A stretch of DNA of 17,405 nt from an uncultured Oscillospiraceae bacterium (lineage in GTDB: Bacteria > Bacillota > Clostridia > Oscillospirales > Oscillospiraceae). The position numbers and the translations under genes were made by a program. The DNA is taken from assembly GCA_904398675.1 (NCBI GenBank), contig CAJFPI010000158.1, forward strand, positions 1 to 17,405. The letters are read 5' to 3'. The notes below the pieces were generated by a model. That model was not told the origin of the DNA, searched no databases, and saw only the letters and a program-made list of their open reading frames with translations. Every line of letters starts with the position of its first letter. Within the stretch, counting starts at the first letter, position 1. This document shows, in pieces, positions 7,723 through 14,296 of the stretch.

Positions 7723-8224
7723 ACGTGTTCTGAGGCGGCTGCGGGGGATTGCTCTGAGCCAGATAGGGGAGCAGGCCGCCTGCATCGATCATCTCCTGGA
7801 GGAAGGGGGGGAAGCCGCCGGCGGAATAGCTGCGCTTTTGAGTGAGGTTGTGAATGACGCCGGAGGCCAGATCCACCTCCAGCTCGTCGCCTGCCTGGAT
7901 CTCCGCCGCCGCCTCAGGGGACTCCAGGATGGGGAGGCCGATGTTGATGGCGTTGCGGTAGAAGATGCGGGCAAAGGAGGCGGCAATGACGCAGCGCACG
8001 CCGCTGGCTTTGATGGCGATGGGGGCGTGCTCCCGAGAGGAGCCGCAGCCAAAGTTTTCCCCCGCCACCAGGAAGTCCCCGGGCTGGACCTGCGCTACAA
8101 AGCTCCCATCCAGGTCCTCCATGCAGTGGGCGGCCAGATCCTCCTCCCGGTAGAGGGAGAGGTAGCGGGCGGGCAGGATCACATCGGTGTCCACGCTGTC
8201 CCCATACTTGAAGACACGGCCCAT
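7721..8224 (-). CDS. dmdB: LeuCD-type hydro-lyase, small (swivel) subunit; candidate 2,3-dimethylmalate dehydratase small subunit
   Basis: Small subunit of a [4Fe-4S] aconitase-superfamily hydro-lyase, working with the large subunit encoded just upstream. At 167 residues it has the length of compact archaeal/bacterial LeuD/HacB-type subunits. It shows VDTDVILPARYL (11-22), the catalytic loop GCGSSREH (59-66) with the conserved Ser and Arg, and FARIFYRNAINIGLPILE. The substrate-specificity loop after ARYL reads YLSL (21-24). This differs from YLRT reported for homoaconitases and YLV-type loops of isopropylmalate isomerases, so another substrate is plausible. ATG 8222-8224 overlaps the large-subunit stop as TAATG, with AGGAGGTGA just upstream inside that gene, so translation is coupled. 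The proline/glutamine tail (NPPQPPQNT) is unusual. Homology to the hydro-lyase family is certain; the dimethylmalate assignment rests on the neighbouring genes. Confidence 0.9.
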   Translation of the reverse strand: MGRVFKYGDSVDTDVILPARYLSLYREEDLAAHCMEDLDGSFVAQVQPGDFLVAGENFGCGSSREHAPIAIKASGVRCVIAASFARIFYRNAINIGLPILESPEAAAEIQAGDELEVDLASGVIHNLTQKRSYSAGGFPPFLQEMIDAGGLLPYLAQSNPPQPPQNT

Positions 8225-9486
8225 TATATCACCTCCTCCGGGGCGGAAATGACGCCCCGCACCGCGCAGGCCGCCGCCACTGCGGGGCTGGCCAGGTAGA
8301 TCTCAGAGTCCTTGGCCCCCATGCGCCCCACAAAGTTGCGGTTGGTGGTGGAGACGCACCGCTCCCCGTCGGACAGGACGCCCACGTGTCCCCCGTTGCA
8401 GGGGCCGCAGGTGGGCATGCTCACCGTGGCCCCCGCCTGGACAAACGTCTCCAGCAGGCCCTCTGCCATAGCCTGGAGGTAGATCTCCTGGGTGGCCGGA
8501 ATGATGATGCACCGCACGCCAGGGGCCACCTTGCGGCCTCTCAGAAGGTCGGCCGCCTGCCGCAGGTCGCGGATGTGGCCGTTGGTGCAGCAGCCGATGA
8601 CCACCTGGTCCACCCGCTGGCCGGCGAACTGCTCCACCGGCGCCGTGTTGGAGGGGAGATGGGGGGCGGCCACTGTGGGCCGCAGGGCGGACAGGTCCAT
8701 GTCGATGGTGCACAGATAAGGGGCGTCAGCGTCGGCCTCCGCAGGGGTGAAGGGGCGGGAGACCCGACCCTCCAAGTATTCCAGGGTGACGGCGTCCACC
8801 GGGAAGATGGCGTTTTTGGCCCCCGCCTCAATGCCCATGTTGCAGATGGTGAAGCGGTCGTCGATGGAGAGGGAGGGAATGGCGGAGCCGGTGAATTCCA
8901 GGCTCTTGTACCGGGCGCCGTCCACACCGATCATGCCGATGAGGGAGAGAATCAGATCCTTGCCGCAGACATAGGGCTGGAACTGCCCGCTTAAATTGAC
9001 CCGGATGGCGGCGGGCACCCGGAACCAGCCGGTGCCGGAGAACATGCCTGCGGCCATGTCGGTGGAGCCGATGCCGGTGGAGAAGGCGCCCAGGGCCCCG
9101 TAGGTGCAGGTGTGGGAGTCCGCGCCGAGGATCAGTTCCCCGGGGGCCACAAAGCCCTGCTCCGGGAGGAGGGCGTGCTCGATGCCCATCCGCCCCCCGT
9201 CATAGAAATGGGGGATTCCCATCTGCTGGGCGAAGGCGCGGACCCGGGCGCAGTTGCGGGCGGCCTGAATGTCCTTGTTGGGGGCGAAGTGGTCCATCAC
9301 CAGCACGATTTTGTTGGGGTCAAAGACGCGGTTCAGGCCGTAGCGCTCCATCTCCTGAATGGCGATGGGGGTGGTGACGTCGCTCCCCATCACCAGGTCC
9401 AGGGAGGCGCGGATGAGCTCGCCGGCCTCCAGATGCTGCGCGCCGCAGTGCCGGGCCAGGATTTTTTGGGTCATGGTCATTCCCAC
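8224..9486 (-). CDS. dmdA: LeuCD-type hydro-lyase, large [4Fe-4S] subunit; candidate 2,3-dimethylmalate dehydratase large subunit
   Basis: Catalytic subunit of an aconitase-superfamily enzyme that adds or removes water from a branched dicarboxylate such as dimethylmaleate/2,3-dimethylmalate, isopropylmalate or homoaconitate. The 420 residues match the compact LeuC2/HacA type. ADSHTCTYGALGAFSTGIGS is at 122-141. Cluster ligands are in IGCCTNGHIRDL (297-308, Cys300) and PTCGPCNGG (358-366, Cys360 and Cys363). STTNRNFVGRMG follows at 379-390. The usual family motif is GSCTNGR; here Ser is Cys299 and Arg is His304. The preferred start is GTG 9484-9486 with AGGAG 10 nt upstream; ATG at 9478-9480 is possible but 16 nt away. 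A leucine role is unlikely because no leuA or leuB is nearby. The isomerase and lyase next door point to the dimethylmaleate-type reaction (inference). Confidence 0.92.
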   Translation of the reverse strand: MGMTMTQKILARHCGAQHLEAGELIRASLDLVMGSDVTTPIAIQEMERYGLNRVFDPNKIVLVMDHFAPNKDIQAARNCARVRAFAQQMGIPHFYDGGRMGIEHALLPEQGFVAPGELILGADSHTCTYGALGAFSTGIGSTDMAAGMFSGTGWFRVPAAIRVNLSGQFQPYVCGKDLILSLIGMIGVDGARYKSLEFTGSAIPSLSIDDRFTICNMGIEAGAKNAIFPVDAVTLEYLEGRVSRPFTPAEADADAPYLCTIDMDLSALRPTVAAPHLPSNTAPVEQFAGQRVDQVVIGCCTNGHIRDLRQAADLLRGRKVAPGVRCIIIPATQEIYLQAMAEGLLETFVQAGATVSMPTCGPCNGGHVGVLSDGERCVSTTNRNFVGRMGAKDSEIYLASPAVAAACAVRGVISAPEEVI

Positions 9487-9510
9487 AGGGGATCATCTCC
9501 TTTCTGTGGG
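9482..9510 (-). promoter_or_regulatory. Hairpin enclosing ribosome binding site and start codon of hydro-lyase large subunit
   Basis: On the minus strand CCCACAG (9510-9504) and CTGTGGG (9488-9482) form a perfect 7-bp stem. The Shine-Dalgarno AAAGGAG lies in the 15-nt loop and the proposed GTG start (9486-9484) lies in the 3' arm. Such a fold could limit initiation of this gene relative to the upstream lyase. Pairing is seen; regulation is inference. Confidence 0.5.
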
Positions 9511-9513
9511 CGG

Positions 9514-10419
9514 TCAGTCCTGCTTGAGACGGCTCTTGTACTCGTCTACCTTGTAGCTGGACTCCATGGCTACCAGCGCGTCCATGCCCACAATTTTGTT
9601 GTACTCCGCAAAGGTGGTCATCTGGGCGGTGTCCTCCGTCATACGGCGCTTCTCCTTCAGCTGGGCCAGCATGGTCTGCATGGCCCGGGCCGCCGTGAAG
9701 ATGGTGCCCACAGGGTAGATGACGATGCTGAAGCCCAGCGCCTGGATCTCCTCAGCGGACAGGGGAGGCGTCTTGCCGAACTCCACCTGATTGGCGAACT
9801 TGTAGACCCCGGGAATGGAGCCTACCACCCGCATCTCGTCGGCGCTGCGCAGGGCGTCAGCATAGATGATGTCCGCCCCGGCGTCCCGGTAGGCCTCCAG
9901 CCGGCGCACCACCTCGTCCAGGTCGTGGGTGGCCCGGCAGTCGGTGCGGGCGATGATGAGCATGTCGTCCCGGGCCTCCACCGCGGCCCGAATCTTCTCC
10001 ACATGCTCCTCCATGGGAATGACCGCCTTTTTCTCCATGTGGCCGCACCGCTTGGGGAAGACCTGGTCCTCCAGGTGGACGGCGGCCATGCCCGCCCGCT
10101 CAAATTCCCGTACCGTGCGGTAGACATTCAGGGGGTTGCCGTAGCCGGTGTCGATGTCCCCCAGGAGGGGAATGTTCAGCACCGCGTTCATGTTGGCACA
10201 CACCGTGGCCATCTCGTTCATGGTCATCAGGCCGTAGTCCGGCTGGCCTAAAATAGAGCCGGAGGCCCCAAAGCCGGTCATGAAGGCGGCCTCAAAGCCG
10301 GCCTGCTCCACCAGCCGGGCGGAGAGGCAGTCGTAGCAGCCGGGGGCCATGATAATAGCGGGGTTTTTCAGACGCTCCCGCAGGAGCTTAGCACCGGAGG
10401 TGCCGCCAGTATTGCGCAT
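9514..10419 (-). CDS. dml: Isocitrate lyase/PEP mutase-family C-C lyase; candidate 2,3-dimethylmalate lyase
   Basis: Mg-dependent beta/alpha-barrel lyase that splits a 2-hydroxy acid retro-aldol fashion, giving pyruvate plus a second acid: propionate from dimethylmalate, or succinate from methylisocitrate. In the 301 residues the metal/active-site acids are visible as Asp61 (GQPDYG), Asp88 and Asp90 (GDIDTGYG) and Glu117 (HLEDQVFPKRCGH). The KRCGH loop (123-127), with its catalytic Cys125, marks lyases such as PrpB and dimethylmalate lyase rather than phosphonate mutases or hydrolases. ATG 10417-10419 has AGAAGGAA upstream. It sits 35 nt after the PrpF/Mii-type gene and 27 nt before the hydro-lyase genes, matching isomerase, hydratase and lyase as consecutive pathway steps. 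PrpB-type methylisocitrate lyase is the main alternative; the family is secure. Confidence 0.88.
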   Translation of the reverse strand: MRNTGGTSGAKLLRERLKNPAIIMAPGCYDCLSARLVEQAGFEAAFMTGFGASGSILGQPDYGLMTMNEMATVCANMNAVLNIPLLGDIDTGYGNPLNVYRTVREFERAGMAAVHLEDQVFPKRCGHMEKKAVIPMEEHVEKIRAAVEARDDMLIIARTDCRATHDLDEVVRRLEAYRDAGADIIYADALRSADEMRVVGSIPGVYKFANQVEFGKTPPLSAEEIQALGFSIVIYPVGTIFTAARAMQTMLAQLKEKRRMTEDTAQMTTFAEYNKIVGMDALVAMESSYKVDEYKSRLKQD

Positions 10420-10454
10420 GAAGATTCCTTCTTTCTGAAAAATGTAGGTTGGAG

Positions 10455-11594
10455 TTACTCCAGCACCGTGCGGGGCACGTAGACATAGCCCTCCAGGAGG
10501 CGGCGGGCCGTCCGGCCAAAGACGGCGCGGGTGATGGTGCCGTTTTCCACCGCGGTGTCACATTCGATGATGCCCCCCGGGTGTCCAATACGGACCAGCC
10601 CGTCGGCGCGGGGTCCCCGCAGCTCATACACCAGGGTGCCGGGGGTGACGGCTGCGCAGCCGGTGCACACCGTGGCGGTGCCGGAGTAGGTCTTGTGCAT
10701 GATCTGCATGAACATATCCCGGCTGACAAAGTCGATGTCCTGGGCAGAGACGGGGGCGTTGTCGATGTGGCTGCGGTAGTCCTGGGGCGGGGCGACGAAG
10801 GCCACCATGGGGACAGCCCGGACTTTTTCCCGGGCCGCGGCCCGGTCCGCGATCCCCATTTTCTCCGCGGCGATGCAGCGGATGGTCTCCAGCAGCTCCA
10901 GCATGTGGGGGTCGGAGTCAATTTGGGCGGGAGTTTCGATCCCGGTCAGACCAAGGTCAGAGGCTCGAACAAAGACCATGGGGCTGCCCGCGTCCACCAT
11001 AGAGACCTCCAGAGGGCCGAAGCCCTCTACCTCGATCACGTCGGTGGGATTGCCCGTGGGCAGCAGCTTCCCTGTCTTGGCCCCTACGGTGCCGGCCAGG
11101 TTCAGGCCGATGCGGGCGCCGGTGCCGGGGACCCCGTGGATGTGGTAGTCCCCCAGTACCGCGGGGCGCCCGTCTACCACAGGGACCTCCGCCTGGAATA
11201 CGCTGTGGGTGTTGGTGTTGTAGATGCGGACTACCGTGACCGGCTCCACCGCCTTGACCAGCCCCTGGGCGATGGCGAAGGGGCCCACGGCAGAGGAGAT
11301 GTTGCCGCAGTTGCTGGAGTAGTCCACAAAGGGGGTGCGGATGTCCACCTGACCGAAGGTGTAGTTGACGTCGGCGTCCGGCCGGCTGGATGGGCCGATG
11401 ATCGCCAGCTTGCTGGTGAGGGGGTCCGCTCCGCCCAGACCGTCAATCTGCCGGCTGTCCGGGCTGCCGAAAATGGAGAGGATCACCCGATCCCGACGCT
11501 GCGGGTCGGAGGGGAGGTCGTTCTCCAGAAGAAATACGGCCTTGCTGGTGCCCCCGCGCATGAGGACACAGGGGATGCGTTCTTGTTCAAACAC
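10455..11594 (-). CDS. mii: PrpF-family isomerase; candidate 3-methylitaconate delta-isomerase
   Basis: Cofactor-free isomerase of the diaminopimelate-epimerase-like fold that shifts a double bond by proton transfer, for example 3-methylitaconate to dimethylmaleate (Mii) or trans- to cis-aconitates (PrpF). The 379 residues begin with IPCVLMRGGTSKAVFLL (7-23). They continue with GSPDSRQIDGLGGADPLTSK (43-62), VDYSSNCGNISSAVGPFAI (90-108) and a C-terminal half with DAGSPMVFV. Ser17, Lys62 and Cys96 occupy the positions I recall for the active-site residues of E. barkeri Mii; PrpF uses an equivalent Lys/Cys pair. The start is GTG 11592-11594, with GGAGGT (11606-11601) 6 nt upstream; no better ATG exists. 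It lies between the MBL-fold gene and the lyase gene. The family is certain; Mii rather than PrpF specificity is inferred from neighbours and numbering. Confidence 0.9.
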   Translation of the reverse strand: MFEQERIPCVLMRGGTSKAVFLLENDLPSDPQRRDRVILSIFGSPDSRQIDGLGGADPLTSKLAIIGPSSRPDADVNYTFGQVDIRTPFVDYSSNCGNISSAVGPFAIAQGLVKAVEPVTVVRIYNTNTHSVFQAEVPVVDGRPAVLGDYHIHGVPGTGARIGLNLAGTVGAKTGKLLPTGNPTDVIEVEGFGPLEVSMVDAGSPMVFVRASDLGLTGIETPAQIDSDPHMLELLETIRCIAAEKMGIADRAAAREKVRAVPMVAFVAPPQDYRSHIDNAPVSAQDIDFVSRDMFMQIMHKTYSGTATVCTGCAAVTPGTLVYELRGPRADGLVRIGHPGGIIECDTAVENGTITRAVFGRTARRLLEGYVYVPRTVLE

Positions 11595-11609
11595 AGGAAT
11601 ACCTCCATA

Positions 11610-12365
11610 TCAGCGCCCTAATATGGAAAAGACATTGTAATCGTGCCCGGGAAGCAGCGTAATGTCATCGCCAAGGGCTTTCACTTTTTGAAAAGAGGCG
11701 TAGTAGTCATATAGGCTTGTAAATACGCCCGTCGGGAGATCCTCCTCGTAGTTTTGCATGTTGTAGTATAAATCTCCCGTAATTAAATATCGACCGTTCG
11801 GAGTAGACACCAATATTCCTTGAGAGCCGGGCGAGTGTCCGGGGAGCTTAATCAGGTCGATTCCGTCGGTAAATGTGCAGTCGCCGTCAACGGTCACGAT
11901 GCGATGAAAATACTCAAAGAAATAAGGCGGCTTTCCGGTATCATTTAACTCGTATGCCCCTTTATGAATGGGGAAGGGTGCAATCGCGTACTGCAGCTCA
12001 TCTTTTTGAACATAAACTTTGGCATTTGGTATCTTATATACACCATAGCCATGGTCCCAGTGCAAATGGGTGAGCAAGATGGTATCAATTTCCTCTGGCT
12101 GCACACCCTCCTGCTTCAACAAATAGTCTAGTTGTTGCTGTTCTGTTTTTTCAACGGGACTATGAAACATACTGTCTCGCTTTGGATCGCTGGAAGGGCC
12201 GGTATCTACAAGAATATGGCGTCCAGTCTCTGTGTTCGTTAAGAGCCATGCAACATCTGGAACTGTTAAGATTTCTCCCGGGTTTGCCGCAACCGCAACT
12301 TTTGAAATCGCTGCGACGCGGGTTAACGTCAGGGTAGCCACTTGCAGAGGTGTAATCTGCCACAT
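11610..12365 (-). CDS. Metallo-beta-lactamase-fold hydrolase, lactonase-like
   Basis: Probably a cytoplasmic dinuclear zinc hydrolase of the N-acyl-homoserine-lactonase-like MBL group; no signal peptide is seen. The 251 residues carry THLHWDHGYG with His100-x-His102-x-Asp104-His105, His177 in PGHSPGSQG, Asp198 in LITGDLYYN and His241 in LLPGHDYN, a complete metal-ligand set. In this group many members open lactones, others cleave esters or thioesters. Lying inside an organic-acid operon between the TRAP permease and the isomerase, it may open a lactone form of the imported acid rather than quench quorum signals (inference). ATG 12363-12365 follows AAAGGAG by 6 nt; the DctM stop is 14 nt upstream and the isomerase gene begins 15 nt after this stop. 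Like the TRAP genes it is clearly less GC-rich than the enzymes that follow. Confidence 0.88.
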   Translation of the reverse strand: MWQITPLQVATLTLTRVAAISKVAVAANPGEILTVPDVAWLLTNTETGRHILVDTGPSSDPKRDSMFHSPVEKTEQQQLDYLLKQEGVQPEEIDTILLTHLHWDHGYGVYKIPNAKVYVQKDELQYAIAPFPIHKGAYELNDTGKPPYFFEYFHRIVTVDGDCTFTDGIDLIKLPGHSPGSQGILVSTPNGRYLITGDLYYNMQNYEEDLPTGVFTSLYDYYASFQKVKALGDDITLLPGHDYNVFSILGR

Positions 12366-12379
12366 AGAAACTCCTTTCC

Positions 12380-13672
12380 CTATACAACCAAGAAGGTGAC
12401 GATGGATGGGAAGAATGTTAGAATCATGATCATAAGCAGCATCAATAAGATGTATGGGAAAGACCCTTTTACAATGTCGGACATTTTAGAATTTTTCGCA
12501 ATACCCTTTACGATAAAAAGATTGATTCCCATGGGGGGTGTCAGCATGCCAAGTTCCATTAGAATAACCAGGACGACGCCGAACCAAATACCGTTAAACC
12601 CGTAAGCGATCATGACAGGATACAGGACCGGCAGAGTTAAATACTGCATGGAGGTTCCTTCCAAGAAGCACCCCAAAATGATGTACATAATGTAGACCAT
12701 TGCCAGAAGCTGGGGTTTGCTGAATTCCATGCTAGTCAGCCAGCTTACCATCTGCGAGGTCGCGTTAGTGCTGCTCATGACATAAGAGAAAATATTTGCC
12801 CCTAAGATAATGAAAAGGATCATGCTGGTGGTACGGGCAGCTTTGCCTAGTGCGTTCCAAAAACGGGTCCAATTTAAAGAGCCAAAGATAAGTCCGATTG
12901 CAATGGCTAATACAGCACCTACTGCAGCGGCCTCTGTGGGGGTGGCTACGCCAGTATAAATGCATCCAAGGACAACAAGAATCATAATTGCTAGAGGGAG
13001 AATTCCGATGGCAGCTTCTTTATGACTGATGTCTTCATAGATGTCCCAATTGATATCCTTAAAATCATCTTTCCGAATACAGGCTACAATAGCTAGATAA
13101 ACAACATAGATCAATAGCAAGATGATGCCAGGAATGAAAGAAGCGGTGAATAGCTTTGTAACAGATTCACTGCACAAGGAACCATATACGATCAATGCGA
13201 TGCTGGGTGGGATTAGAATTCCTAAAGTTCCGCCAGCCGCAATGGAGCCATAAGTATAGGGCTTTTTATATCCCAAGGCATCCATCTCCGGAATAGCCAC
13301 CCCGCCGATTGCGGCCGCAGTTGCAGGGCTGGAGCCGCTGATCGCTGCAAAAATTCCGCAAGCCAGAACATTTGAGTGGAGAAGGCCGCCCGGAACATAT
13401 CTTAGGTACTTGGCAAGCCCTTTGTAAAATCGTTTGCTGACGCCGCTCTCGATAATAATTTCTCCCATAACGAGGAACAAAGGAATTGCAGTCAAGGTAA
13501 AGTCAGTGCAAAGCTTCCATACACAGTTTGCAATTACTTGCGATGCAGATTGTTCCATAATCAGCATGGCAATAATGCCGGCAATACCTAACGAAACAGC
13601 GATCCAAAGTCCTGGAATGGCTAGAAATGCGAATAGGACAATGCAGAGAGCCATGATTGCATACCAAGCCAT
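12380..13672 (-). CDS. dctM: TRAP transporter large permease, DctM type
   Basis: Main membrane channel subunit of a tripartite TRAP importer working with the adjacent DctQ and DctP proteins. The 430 residues are hydrophobic throughout, consistent with about 12 membrane segments. DctM/YiaN signatures are present: IPLFLVMGEII, SGSSPATAAAIGGVAIPEM, GGTLGILIPPSIALIVYG, GVATPTEAAAVGAV and GMLTPPMGINLFIVKGIA. ATG 13670-13672 follows AGGAGGG (13686-13680) by 7 nt. Only 3 nt separate it from the DctQ stop codon, so the two permease subunits are translationally linked. Base composition is AT-rich for this window (line 12421-12480 has 23 G+C of 60). Family is certain; the cargo is inferred to be the substrate of the downstream enzymes, probably a branched di- or tricarboxylate. 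Confidence 0.95.
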   Translation of the reverse strand: MAWYAIMALCIVLFAFLAIPGLWIAVSLGIAGIIAMLIMEQSASQVIANCVWKLCTDFTLTAIPLFLVMGEIIIESGVSKRFYKGLAKYLRYVPGGLLHSNVLACGIFAAISGSSPATAAAIGGVAIPEMDALGYKKPYTYGSIAAGGTLGILIPPSIALIVYGSLCSESVTKLFTASFIPGIILLLIYVVYLAIVACIRKDDFKDINWDIYEDISHKEAAIGILPLAIMILVVLGCIYTGVATPTEAAAVGAVLAIAIGLIFGSLNWTRFWNALGKAARTTSMILFIILGANIFSYVMSSTNATSQMVSWLTSMEFSKPQLLAMVYIMYIILGCFLEGTSMQYLTLPVLYPVMIAYGFNGIWFGVVLVILMELGMLTPPMGINLFIVKGIAKNSKMSDIVKGSFPYILLMLLMIMILTFFPSIVTFLVV

Positions 13673-13675
13673 ATA

Positions 13676-14224
13676 TCATCCCTCCTCTTCCGGGTTTTTC
13701 TGCAGCCCCATTTTTGCCAATTCACGATTGCTGTATTGCTCTGGCTGCTTATGGAAATCTTCAATAATTCGACATACAAGGTAAATTTCTAAAAGAAGTA
13801 TGCCAAGGAGAACTAAAAGACGGGGAATCCAGAGAGGGGTTTGATAGATATTGGTTGCCCGGAGATCCCGTTCGATGGTGTTCATAAGTAAAATAAAGAA
13901 ATAATAGAAAATATTTGAATTAAATATTAGGAGAAGAAAATCACAAATGATGTTAATCACTTTTTTGAATTTCCCCTTGTAGGAGTCGTAGAGGACATCC
14001 ATGCGGACAAAGACATCGTCATCAATGGCTTTGCAGGCCCCCCAATAGAATACGATGCCCATTCCGTATGCGGCAAAATCGGTGGATACCATTGTGGAGG
14101 TGCTGAATCCCCAACGCAAAATGACCTCTACCATAACCAAGAGAGACATCAAAGCCAAAATGATTCGTGCAAAGGCAAGGGACAATCGGATGGTTGCGTT
14201 TTTTACTTTCCCAACGAATTCCAT
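13676..14224 (-). CDS. dctQ: TRAP transporter small permease, DctQ type
   Basis: Small membrane subunit that pairs with DctM and helps seat the DctP receptor. The 182 residues show four hydrophobic segments: about 13-35 (LSLAFARIILALMSLLVMVE), one around GMGIVFYWGACKAI, one in FLLLIFNSNIFYYFFILL and one in LLVLLGILLLEIYLVC. The DctQ feature of a loop reading DDDVFVRMDVLYDSY after the second segment is visible. Two ATGs are possible. ATG 14222-14224 lies 8 nt from AGGAGGG (14239-14233) and is preferred; ATG 14228-14230 is only 2 nt from it and would add two residues. The ribosome binding site can be hidden in a short hairpin. It is the most AT-rich gene of the operon (13921-13980 has 16 G+C of 60). 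Confidence 0.93.
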   Translation of the reverse strand: MEFVGKVKNATIRLSLAFARIILALMSLLVMVEVILRWGFSTSTMVSTDFAAYGMGIVFYWGACKAIDDDVFVRMDVLYDSYKGKFKKVINIICDFLLLIFNSNIFYYFFILLMNTIERDLRATNIYQTPLWIPRLLVLLGILLLEIYLVCRIIEDFHKQPEQYSNRELAKMGLQKNPEEEG

Positions 14225-14233
14225 ATACATAAC

Positions 14234-14285
14234 CCTCCTTTGGAGGAAAGCCGCTTAAAGGTTCTGACAGCACCATTAAGCGGCT
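14234..14285 (-). other. Intergenic stem-loops between dctP and dctQ
   Basis: Two structures lie in this gap. A 10-bp stem, AGCCGCTTAA (14249-14258) with TTAAGCGGCT (14276-14285), follows the receptor gene without a clear T-run on the minus strand. A 5-bp hairpin (CCTCC 14234-14238, loop 14239-14241, GGAGG 14242-14246) then covers the DctQ ribosome binding site. Together they could give more receptor than permease through mRNA 3'-end protection and reduced initiation. Structures are seen; the role is inference. Confidence 0.6.
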
Positions 14286-14296
14286 CCTCTTAACAA

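Noticed and set aside
7721..9486. Leucine biosynthesis leuCD
   Set aside because: There is no leuA or leuB; the genes are embedded with PrpF/Mii-type and lyase genes behind a sigma-54 promoter, and the specificity motifs differ from isopropylmalate isomerases.
9112..10251. Long plus-strand open frame across the lyase and hydro-lyase genes
   Set aside because: It spans two well-supported minus-strand genes and has the composition of a GC-driven shadow frame.
9514..10419. Glyoxylate-cycle isocitrate lyase
   Set aside because: At 301 residues it is far shorter than true isocitrate lyases and carries the KRCGH loop of the PrpB/dimethylmalate lyase group; no malate synthase is nearby.
10449..11621. 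Long open frame on the plus strand opposite the PrpF/Mii-type gene
   Set aside because: It is the antisense of a clear enzyme gene in GC-rich DNA; its translation is repetitive in Gly/Val/His/Asp and shows no family motif.
11610..12365. Quorum-quenching AHL lactonase as the primary role
   Set aside because: The fold matches, but operon position among organic-acid genes makes signal degradation an unsupported guess.
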